A DNA stretch of 64,000 nt from Fasciolopsis buskii. Its lineage: Eukaryota > Platyhelminthes > Trematoda > Plagiorchiida > Fasciolidae. A program made the position numbers and the translations under genes. The notes beneath the pieces are model-generated. The model ran no database searches. It saw only the letters and a list, made by a program, of their open reading frames with translations, and was not told the origin of the DNA. The DNA lies in assembly GCA_008360955.1 (NCBI GenBank), contig LUCM01007409.1, positions 154,056 to 218,055 of the forward strand, written 5' to 3'. Shown here one piece after another: positions 11,501 to 23,500 of this stretch (within the stretch, counting starts at the first letter, position 1; each line of letters begins with the position of its first letter).

Positions 11501-14500
11501 TTACACATCTAACACAACTGATTGGAAAAAGGAGAGAATGTCAACTGCATTCACTCCTGTTACACATCGTTAACGGAATTCTCAAGTTGGATTGGAGGAA
11601 ATACGGGAAATCGTTGATAGTAACACGAAGGACGAGATTTCAACCAATTGATACCAATCTAGATCGAAAACGAATTTTACTCAAAAAGCTGGTAGAGTAC
11701 ACCGACTAAATCAAGTATTACCTTTTGGGATAAAAGAAACCCTGACCAGATTTTTCGAATTTAATGACACAAAACGTTCGCTCTTCATCATACCTGGCTC
11801 ACAATATCCTTCCAATCTTTGACCAGGGAAACAGTCTGACCAGAACTGTCGGTGTATTCAGTCAAAGTGAAAGTGGCACTCGCACCCCATACATCCAATT
11901 CTTGCAATGCTTCGCGCACAACTACCTCAGCTTGGGCCCGATGCGTTAGAGTTTTCAAGGCTTCCGTGTGCTCTACAATCGACCGGGACACGGACAAGAG
12001 ATCACCGAATGTTAATTGTTCCAATTTGGTTCCTCGGGGTAAGCCGATCAAACGAAACAGTTCGAGCCAATGATCCGGAGACAGTGCATCTCCACGAACC
12101 CATTTCAGAACGGGCACAACTTCCTGTGTAGTGATGTTCAATGCAGATTCAGGACGATAAAGTCCAACGACGCAAATATTGGTGTAGTTGAAAAGGTGTG
12201 AAACAAGTTGCAAACCAAATGAATGAACATGCTAGCCTGAAAAACTTTCATACACGATAACAAAAAAACACTGTGCACTTAAGCTTTCATGGGTGATTGA
12301 TTTGAAACACTTGCAGTTCAAGGTCAGAGATATCGTCTTCCTATAATCAAGCTGAGGGAAGTCTAAGTTTCTATTTATACCAGCCCTCCCCATCATCATT
12401 TTTGTAATGGTCAATGTAAGTGTCTCGTGAATACAAGTCGCCCATATATTCCCTTCACTTAATTAGCTAAAACATCCTCGATGAAATCATCGCCATTTAA
12501 GAACAATATTCTCAGATTTACACTAACACAACGTTTTTTCCCATCATTTAGTTGCTCTTCGCTATAATTTAGTAGCCGCCTGCTTCATCTGAACACTTAT
12601 GTGTAAGCATGACTTCAGTTGGGCAGCCAAGTTACACGGGGTTTGGCCCGACAACTTAAAGCTTATTTGGATAGGTAAACAAGAACATTTTACTTTAAAT
12701 AGGGCCAACTACCATAACCTGAGGAAGCCTGCAGGAATGCGAGGTCGTCATTCGGATCAGTTACGTTCGCACGGTCGTATGGATCATTTCCACTAGCATT
12801 GGCTAATCGGATGACTCCCGTCAGCTTCTCGAATCGTTCCGGAGTACGGAACCAAATGTGTGTGAATTCGGTCAGCTCGGGTGGGGAACAGCAAACGACT
12901 AGCAAGTTCACACAATGCCGGAGCTGCAAACATTTCAGTTCCCATCAACGCAATCATTTGGACAATCGATTCAAAGTCTAGTCTTATATGGGGGCACAGT
13001 CTACCGGTACGGTACTGAAGACCAGCTTATTGCCGTCCGTCAGGCCAAATGGGACAAGTCGATGTGCCTTATCTGAGCGACACATCAAAATTCATGCTCT
13101 GTAGAAGGTTGAAAATAAACTGAAATAAATTTTGACAATGTTATCACAGTGTGGGTGGCATAGTGCCGAATTGCTTGCAGACCCTCGTCAACGATAGTTT
13201 GGGAAAAGTAACGAATATGCCAACTTAGAATGCGGTTATGTTAAACAAACTTTATCTATATCCGTTTTTCTGTAGTCGCCCTGTCAAGACTCAAACGATT
13301 TAGGCACAGATCATTACTGTAACTTCTTGAACCATATTTAATGAAGAATGAAAACCTCTACCTAAAAAACCTCTCGGATCTAAGTATGGTCAGTCACAAA
13401 CATTCGAAAAGCAAAAGCAACAGACGACGCTAGAAGAACGTTACAAACTGTGACCGCTGATGTGACAACGTTTCAAGATATATATATATATATTCCTTGA
13501 AAATTACCACTGAGAACATTGAGAAAACACAAGTTGGCGAACAAGCTCGTTTTCAGTGATTCGTACTCATGCCATTACATCACTATATATATATATATAT
13601 ATCTTGACAAAATATTTTCACTATAGGAAGGATTGGATTAGTCATTTACGAATATGGGTGGGGAAGGGATTTGTGGTGTTAATTGTTTTGTTGTCTAGGG
13701 TTTGTATTGGGACGGGGGGTGGGCCAAGGGATTTGAAGCGCAACCACAAATTGTTTTTGAGGCGACACTTTGCCAGCCTGGATTGTTGACCTCTGATCCT
13801 TATACCAGGGTCCGAACAGCTTGCGTCACATTCACGGTAGTGTGTATAGTCTGTGCTAGATGTGAAAACGGACTTGCTATTAAGTGATTTAATTGCTTCC
13901 AGTGCCTAACCGATGCGGTGTGTGCTCACGGAATGCGTTCAGACAAGCGCCTGGTCGTGCGGCCGAATTACAAGTGTCCCACAGGAACATGTGAATGAAT
14001 AGATACAAACGAGGCTGCAGATCACCGGGACTTAGTCTTTCAACCATAATGACACTACGGGGCGGGATTTGAAAGGATTACGAAGCTTGCTGCGTAGAAT
14101 GTTTATTGATACACTAGTCAGTCTTCGTCGTGCTATTTCTGCTACGTGTCACCTTAAAATGCAGAGAATTGTATAACTGCATGTCTCTCACCGTCGCCCT
14201 CCTAAGGAAGCTTCCTGTTCTGTCTCCAACATCTTGTCCGATTAATTAAATTGGGAACCAATTTTCAGTGAATATCTCTTCTGACCGCTGCCAGTTCAGC
14301 TTCAAGAGTATCTTCTGTGCATATTCTTTTTGCCTTGGCAATCAACATTAATTAAGTCCTCTTCACATTAAGAGGTACAAAGCTTTGTGGAAGTGATGTA
14401 TTGCCTCAATTCCATGTGGATTCTTCCTGTGTACGTGAACGCTGAATTGAGCCGTCCTTCTCGACGATTAGTCGTACATTAAGAAAGCTATTTCACTGTT

Positions 14501-17500
14501 TTCAGCTCCATCTCTGTTGTGAATTTCAAATTTGCGTGAGCCGAGTTGAACACATTCAACAGTTGGTTAGTTTTCGTCGAGGGTTGAGTACACAGAGTTC
14601 ATCCACATAATCCAGCTGTATAGGTAAGAGGATTGTATTGACTGACTCGAGTGGTCACGTTCCAGCTTTTGCCAAGAAAATGTCAGCTAGTAGCCCGGAA
14701 AAAAAAAAAAACCGAAGTGGGGATCCCCATCGCCCTACGCCGTACTTTGACGGTAAATTTGATTAATTGAAATTTAAAATTGGACGTTGTAGGTACAAAA
14801 GAACAATAGTTGTTTCAAGGTCTGCTATCGGAAGAGTGTGCTTAAGCTCATTGGGCTTCTCGATGCAAGTCAACAGAGGTATTCGATTGTCCTCCGTGAT
14901 CGAACGTTGGTAAAAAAGGGCGGTGACGTTCACTAAAAGAAAACATCCAACCTATAAGTAAAAATATTTTGGTCAAGACATATATATATATATAGTGATA
15001 TATATATATATATACATTGTCCCGTTGAAATCAACCCAACCTATCCCAGTACTATAGAATACATGCAATCAGGATGAAGCACGATTTCACTTCATAGCAT
15101 GAGAAACTCACCCAGTAATGGTCTATCTCCTTTTGCAGGCGTACTGTCATTGGGTTGGCTTCCGTGGAGCGAAGTTTATTGAACCAGGTGGTAAGAAATT
15201 CGTCAAACAAATAACACTTAGACCTGCAATTGAAACACAACTTTTTTTTAGTATAAAAGTGTGCACATGAGTAGAATGTTGAGTGATAGCATTATAATGA
15301 ATATATAAAACAAAATTTACCGGAACGATATCCAATCCTCTTGTGATAGCTGTTCCAGTTCAGTGGAAAAATTCTCATACTGTGTCCACATTATTTCATG
15401 CTCATCCAAGTCCTTGGCCACGTCATCGGCTGCGGCAAATGAAGGCGCTGTCATCTCGAAGTGCTCGTAATCACGTCTAAATGGTTATAGGGAACGAGTG
15501 GCAACAAACAACACAAAAAATATCACGGTAAGGAGGCCTATTTGCACGGGAACATATACAGACCTATTTAAGAAGTACCATCATGCATTGGACTGAGCTA
15601 ACTGCAAAGAACCACTTCATGAATTAAGGGGAGACATGAGTGTGGGGAATTTTTGCATATTATGAAACAACTACAAGTAAGGCATTTAACGACGATATGT
15701 GAAAAATCCACCCAAATGTCTGTTCCGATTGACCAAAAGTGGTTCTAAGAAGAAAAATCGCATTTGCAAGCTACTTCATCTTACTGACGTAAAACTGAAC
15801 CGTCTATGTAGTGTGTTGGTTCTCCATTACTCCGAACCAATCATTTTCGGCGGTTCTGGGGCTTTCTGTTCCGAATTTTTACCAATCTAATTAACTACCG
15901 ATGCCATCAAAACGAAACTGCAAGTTGACTTGTTTTCATGGCTTCCTTACTTCGACAATCTAAGGATTTTTGTTAGTTGGCTTTTCGGAGCCAGAGATCC
16001 ATTCGTCCCTGTCAATCGTTTGGGTAGAGGCCGTAGGAAGTCCTTCGTCAAGACTTAGCAGCTTTGGCAGTATTTGGTTATGCACGATCAAGTACTCAGT
16101 TTCCGCAGAAGCCAACCTAATGCACAAAAGTGAAGAGAAGCAGTTCACCGGTAAAAAACTCCACTAGATAGTTGTAAGTATTGATTAATTCGAGTTTCTC
16201 TCTGCGGCGGGAGAAGTGGTCGCACTTCGTTGAGTAGCTATTACTCGCCGTAGCTTTGAAACTCCAATCTCAGTAAATGCTCTCTTATCCCGGACCGCTT
16301 GATCCTCTGGATGAACAGAATAATAGACTAGGTTTGACAGCGAGAATGTACTTAGTGCGTCAGACGAAAGACAACGAGGTATTGCGTGACAAACCTGAAG
16401 AAGCTTCCTCACGGTGTCTTCGTTCAGGTCCCCGGGCTCGGTTAATGTCCTTTTGCGTGAGAATTACGAATTAATGGTTCCGGTTAAGGTTCCCGAAGAA
16501 AAACTAATCCCACCTTGTGAGAGGCCGTGAATTATCGCGTGCTGAGATAACTGCAGCACCCTTCCTAATGGGAAATTGGTAAACTTCGTTCTTACGACAT
16601 AGGAATCGCACAAGATGCCACAAAAAACTGCAGCTCGTAAGAGTTGGCTGATCGAAGCACAACACCAACAGGAATACGTAAATCTGAGATATCAGTTGAT
16701 TAGAAGCCTGCTAAACGGCCATAAGCATTACGTACGAAAATGTGACAATGAAGAAGGCTTCAGCTACTGATAATAGCCACAATTGTTAACGAAAAGTAGA
16801 GAGTACTGGTTCATGAAAACTGGCTCACTAATTCATTCTAAATCGTTGCTCAGGGTATTCCAAAAAGTGACCCATTTGATGTTCATTTCATCATGCACCT
16901 TCTAATTACGCTCGCAAGCGAAAAGATGCACGTAGGTATAAGTTCTCCACCAAAGACAAAGGTCGTCAGAGAAACAGGACTCCTGTAAAGCAATAAAGCG
17001 TCTGCAACAGAGGGATATCATCACCTTTTTCGAAAAACGGTGTGAAAGATTTAACACTGACGTTACTATATCTTTTTGGGTTGATGCGCGAAGAAGACTA
17101 CAGTGCCAAGTACTCGTGTAAATCCTTGATTTTATCAATTTATAAGCAATATCGTAGATCCTCGCACGAAAGCTGTGAAGGAATTAATTTGATAAGAACA
17201 ACATCCAAACTCTTCTTGAGCATTATCTTCCACCAGTTATCAAGTGCTCGCGAATGTGTGAGAACCAAGCCGTTCCACGATCCGGTCGGGATAATAATAC
17301 TGATCACGTCTTCTCTTAATGATAAGTGTTAGAACTCCCGTCTCCTTATTGATATAGAAAGGGTATTTTAATCAATCGGCTCTGTATTTCCATGGCGCTG
17401 GATCTTAACGAAAGGTGTGCCGGGTGAATTTTTCTTTTTTCCAATAACTACATGCAAATAACCGAAGCGGGGACCATCCACCCGAGCTCACCGCGAAGAG

Positions 17501-20500
17501 TGGTTTATGAAATAATTCACCATGTGACACCATCGCTCCCAACAAGGATGAAACAGCTGTACAGTGCTTCCGTGGTTTCTTAATGGTGAGTTGAGCGATG
17601 ATGTCATGTAGTAAATTAGTCCATGAAAACATTCGATCATCTATTAACACATAAAAAGTAGTTTACATCATAGTTGCTGTCTTTCTCCTTTACTTTCAAC
17701 TTTTTGGTTGCATTGACTGTGGAAATAACCCTATCCTCACACATGGACGGTGGTTGGCAAACGAGTGGCTGCATGTTCCCAGTGCACAATGTTGATTTAA
17801 AAGTTCCAAGCAGTGAAATTTTCCTCGCGGAATGTTAGGGTCATCGTGTCAGATATACCAGAACGTCCCTATGAAGGATTACCAATATCGGAATTTGTCC
17901 CGTCTACGGTTTTCTCATGATCTGACTAATCCAACTGACATTACTATTCTCGGTGCCTACTTTCTCATCGTCGACATTTCGCTTTTTATCGGGGTAACTT
18001 GTCGAAGGCTAAAATGTAAACGGGAGACCACGTGTGGTCGCTGTTCAAGCTAACGCTTAGATCTGCAATTTCAAATGGGATTTTCCAGGATATTAGCAGA
18101 CAGAATAAAACACAAAAAGGGCTAGGATTTTCCACGATAACAACGAAAAGCACTCAATCTGGATTGCAGTTTGATAATGAAGAATCGAACTCACTGCGAT
18201 TCGTGTCATGGTTGTGTGTGGGTCGTATGCATCTTGTAGTTCAAAAGCTCAGCGAATCATAAGGAAATGATTATTTGCTCTGGTTTGGTGCTTTGGAGCA
18301 CGAGAGCGCATCAGGTCCCATAAGGCTAGGTGTGGTGACAATCCGGAATTCAGCGAATCACAGTGTAGCACTAATCTGGGATAGACTTCAAGTTTCCCTT
18401 ATTAGATGTGTAATCAGATCGTTCTCATTCCTCATCGGCATTGTGTACACTAGAATGTATCTAACTCAATCGACTATTCAACCTGTCGCTTATGTATTCA
18501 CCAGTTATAACAGACTAGATGAACTTCTACATTTATCTTCAGATTATGATAAAGATATCCTCTCTTTCGGACATTGCGAGAACACGGTAAGGTGCCTTGC
18601 GATAAAAGGTCATCTTCTGACGGAAGAAATTGCAAAGCTGGTCAGATGTGAGTGATTGATAGGACTCAAAATAGACCGCGCATGCATAAAAATCCATTCG
18701 TTGACGTTATTGTTCCCCTTCTTTGTTATCCCATTCATATTAATCCTACCCAGGATTGACCTACGTGTTAGTTCTCGCTATCGAACCCTATTGGCCAATC
18801 AGTTCGTTCTATCGGACCAACGTGATCATATCGCACATGTTCATCCACGCATCGTGCCGCGCGTGCACTGAACTTGAACGCTTGTCAAACGGTCTGATCC
18901 GGTCACATTGTTTGCTCCCCCCAGTTCGGCTACTCGTGAGGCACGCATCAGTGTTTACAATAATAGTGCCGCATTTTGTTCCGGATTCGTCTTTTGATAC
19001 TGACGCGATCCGTTTTGATCCGCGTGTCACTCTGGCGGCTCAAAGGGGAGTTACACGGACTTTATCAATACTTACTACTCCAAAGAATTTTCTCGTGTTG
19101 TGTATCAGGAGTCACTCTGTTCCCACATGTTATCCGTTTTTGCTTTAGGAGTCTGATCGCCTGCATGAGTCTAAGCCGGGCACAAGAGTCTGCTTTCAGA
19201 AGAAGGATGGTCGTCGATTCCATGGTTGTCAAAATCCTCAACTTGATAGTTTGTAAAGTGATCAGTCTGTCCCCATCCCCAGCTCCCTCTATCCATCTTA
19301 CAAATCAATAGCGACACTTGTTTCATCAGGGAATTAGTCTGTATTCTTTCACCAATACATGTGATTGTACAGGACCGACGTTTTGTTTCTGAGTGACGAC
19401 CCAAACAATTGTAGGTTTTTCTCGATCACCTGGATGATAGTGTAGCTATTTTTGGAACACCGGATTCCAGTATTTCTCGTTGTTTTCATTTTTGAGAAGA
19501 TGGTGCATTGAAGTAGCAACCAAGACCAAAGCCAGGTGGCGCATGGTAAATGGAGTTAAAAGCTGAGGCTAAATGAAACAGGACCAAGAGAGACTTCACT
19601 GAGGATATCTGTTTCTCTAGACATTGTGTACTGGTCCCAAGATGGACGCATTTCGTTAACCGAATTATCAAAAAGATCAAAGCAAAAATCATGCGGCAAT
19701 CTCGGGGTCCATTGCGCCAAACTCACATCTAACCGGTATCTAGGACAGAGCAAATACACAATCGAACTTCGGTTTTGTTCAGTCGTACTGAATTCATTCG
19801 GCCTAATTTTGAGGGTTCACCGAGGAAATGAATCAGATAAAATACCTTTTCGAAAATATACATGACCAACTGAAGGACCTTTCACTAATTTTATCCCAAA
19901 GCGAAGGTGGGTTCCAGAAGAAACTAACTGATTTAACTCACTAATACTTGTCCGCATCGAAACGACTCCTGTGTATTATCTTACACCAGAACATGACACG
20001 AGATAAAAAAAATGAAGCAGATATCCAAAATGATTTTTTTTCAAGTGTGACAGAGTGATCAGTGTAGTGACCGAAGACATATGCAAGATCAAAATGAGCC
20101 CTGTAAGTTCGGCATGGATAGGATATCCGATAACAATCATGTGCTTAGATTATCAAATTCTAGTGCAAAACCAAAAACTATTTGAAATCGAAACACCTCA
20201 CATGTGATGATCACCGAAAGTGCACACAACCGGTACCTAAAAAATAATTTTATGCATCCAAATCGCATCGTATCACAAGCTGGCGCTATGGTTAGTAATA
20301 TGAACGAGATCTCATTCAAAAAGTTTTGACGCCTTATCGCGTAAAAGACTTTCACAAGCTTGCTAACATATCGGCAAACATTTATTAAGACTGTCATAAG
20401 ATGGCTTCTATCGATATACATCTGGCCCCGAAGTAACTGACTGTTTATGGGACCTCCCACATCCCTTCACTATTCACGTGTAATGCAACAGAATTATTTG

Positions 20501-23500
20501 ATTTAGTTTTTCCATTACGATACAGAGGTAGATCGACATTGTGGTGATGGTCAGTCCGGTAAACCTCAAATTAATCATTATATTTTGATCAGTGATGCAT
20601 GCGAGACTGAATGGCTATTTCCAAATCGATTTTGTACGAACAATGTATGGGGAATAGCTTATGCTGACAGACTGTACACATTTCACCTATGTTTTTGCAT
20701 CCATGAAGAAGAGGTCAACAGTTGTTTTGATTTTTAAACAACAAACCTACGCGCTTACCAGAACGGAACATACAGCGTCTCATTCCCAGACAACTGACAC
20801 GGGACGGCAAATATTTACATTTCGTAAGTGTGACACCAGTGGCGTATAAGCATGGAGTAGTAAGGACATTTTATAATCACATCTGAAACACTTAACCATC
20901 AGACTTTCTTCAAGAGAAAGAAAACTTTATTCAAACAACACTCGTGTTCAGGGGTTACCAACACACTCCATCGATTTTCATAGTTGGCAAAAGCCGGACG
21001 GTGTCCAAATGTACAAAGCAAAAATGAAAGTCATTCACATCAGATTGACCTTCAAGAGAGACCACACTCTCACTGTTGCGTGCCACAAACGCAGTTTGGT
21101 CAGAAACTACCACTCAGTTTCGTACTGTGCTGACAACCCTGAAAGAATATTCTGAATCGACGTGAGTCTAGGCCGCAATAACATTCTGCCTTACGTATGA
21201 CAAACTATTTCACTTGCAGTGATAACGACCGGTACACAAGCAGAACAAGCTAAGTTGATGTTGAAAAATGCAGTAGGCGATGATTTTGATTCCAGCTCGA
21301 GGTCACCGACTGCTAAATACCTGACAGTAACCAAACCCACAGTTAGCCACATTTTATCCTTCAAATCTTCTTTTTTGACATAATATTAACCCGAATAAGT
21401 CGAAGTTCACCGAAGTCAAGCCAATCGGATTATGTAACTCAGCTTTTCACACCTGAAAGCTAATAGCACGAAATAAGCATTGGACGCAGAGATAATATCA
21501 ATTCTTTGCTGTACAGAATTCAACCTGTGTGCCTGTTCATTACAGTTTGTAATAATTTGATGTAAATGATATAATTCTCAGACAGCCTTAAGTAAGTGAT
21601 TGAAAGCAGAAATAAGAAATACTGAAACCCCGTAGTATTTGTTTTCTTTCAGTACTACTGACTTGGATAAAGGACACTCAGTGTCGCAGACTTTATATAG
21701 ATAAAATTATATTAGAAAGGGGTACTTGATTAAGGCGTTCGATGCACGTACCCGTCAGGTTATGCAGCAAGACAGCCTTCAGTTGGTTGCCACATGCTTT
21801 ATCGTCTTATTTACAAATGAAAGAGTTAAAAAAATGAATTTTAGATGGCACCACGAGCGAACTACGATGCGCAATGAGCAAACTTCACCTGCACTTTTCG
21901 GATCGAGACTGGATGAAACCGCCGGCTTTTTGCTAGCTGGGTCGCTGTATTATGCAATTCAGCATTCGAAACAGAGCCATCAAAAGCAATCAGGCAAACA
22001 AATGTCCGGTATTGCTTACCCTGTGTTCCAAATCACTTTTCGATGAGACGACGAGTTTAGCCAGAAGGGATCCTGGAGGTATTTCAACTTCGGATTCGAA
22101 TGCGCAACTTCTAAATTCCAATTCGGCTTCTCACTGTCACTTTCTGGACAAAAAATTCGAATTGATATTTGATTGTCCACAAACTCGTTTGTTATCAAAT
22201 CACCGAAACAGTCTTTGGCCCATTAGAGAAACATGTATTCTTTGTTGTAGACTGGATCGGATTTTTAATCTCCAGAAACGGAACCAGAATAATTGTATTA
22301 CTCTTGGCTAGCATAAATTCCAAAGAGACAACTTACATGAGGTTCGCTCGAGATACCTCTAGATCTCGAAACTCGGCTTGCCGATCTCGAACTAGACAAA
22401 TCGCCTCTTTGCATTTCTCGCGATCACCACTGTCCAGTAAATCACGTCCAGGTTTGAAGTGATTCCAGCGACTGGTAAATTTTTCTAATGCCGTGAAATA
22501 CGCCGTTGTACGAGCCTGTACATTGGATTTCATTACCTTTATAGAAAAAAAACGGTAGTGCGAAAGTTAAGATAATGGAAGAGAAGTTTTACTAGCCGTG
22601 GTTATTGCGACTATTGATAGCGTCATATGGAAAAGAAAAACACGTCTCACACTTGATTCCATAACCCAATTATTTAACTGTACAGATATCCGAATAGAGA
22701 CTGCAAATGAGAAGCCCCTTGTATAGACTGAACCCGGAGTTAGGAAAACAAACATCCTTCATCACATGTGTTCTTACAACTTCTCATTCATTTCGGACAA
22801 GTGTGTTCAGTAAATTCGGCCGACTTACAAGTGGATGTGGGTTAAGCAATTAGAAATCCACGGTGTTTTTCACCAGCCTTCTTGATCATTTAAATGCCAC
22901 TCTTTGATGAGTTTCTTGTTTTATGGTAATCAGACGAAATTTGTATTTTATAGACAACTGAAGGCGGGACTGCTGGGCTCGGGGTAATTGGTGTGGATAA
23001 CGGGCAAATAACGTTGTCGTGATATTTGGTAACTTCTACTCCATTGTTTCGTTGTTGCAGATACTGCTTACTCATTTCGTACAATGACCTTATCTCATTC
23101 CGAAGATTCGGTACAGATTGCAGCAGTTTCTGCGCATGTCAAACGTTAACAATTAGGTGTGAAGACCTCTAGTTCATTGGCTCCCGTGGCAGTTATCTGA
23201 AAGCGCCAAGTATGAAAATATTCTTTCGGATTAGTGATATAAATCCCTTCAGGTTGTAGTTTATTTTCTGGCTATAGGGAGGTGTAGATATCTCCAAGAG
23301 AAGCTAATAAATCTTCTCAAAGCTGGCTAAAATGTCTCCGCCGTACAGAACTATCGAGACAATGGACTGGTACATTCACAGCTCGAACATAAGCCTGACT
23401 ATTGATGCTTGAAATTTGTGTGTATGTTTTCGGAAGGATTATCGGTGCAATGGAGAAGCTGTGAATTTTGCCAGACATTTTCCCCGATTAGTCACTTTGA

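Larger units (their letters stand above)
12124..15111 (-). other. DYNC2H1 intron 17 with repeats and an unassigned coding-like stretch
   Basis: GT-AG intron of 2,988 nt. It holds the coding-like stretch at 12793-13014, a dispersed repeat at 13496-13860 related to the one at 42 kb, AT dinucleotide tracts, and an AT-rich inverted repeat pair at 13.58 and 14.95 kb. Confidence 0.8.

Noticed and set aside
18275..18655. 126-codon plus-strand frame in intron 15 as a nested gene
   Set aside because: No family resemblance and no flanking exon structure. One such frame by chance is expected in a 6.9-kb intron.
22020..22110. A spliceable minus-strand stretch encoding CAFESEVEIPPGSLLAKL, with correct phase, as a dynein exon between exons 15 and 16
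   Set aside because: The exon at 15321-15476 continues exon 15 directly with much better family matches (YEHFEMTAPSF, EDWISFR). This stretch would duplicate that position, so it is chance or a decayed duplicate.
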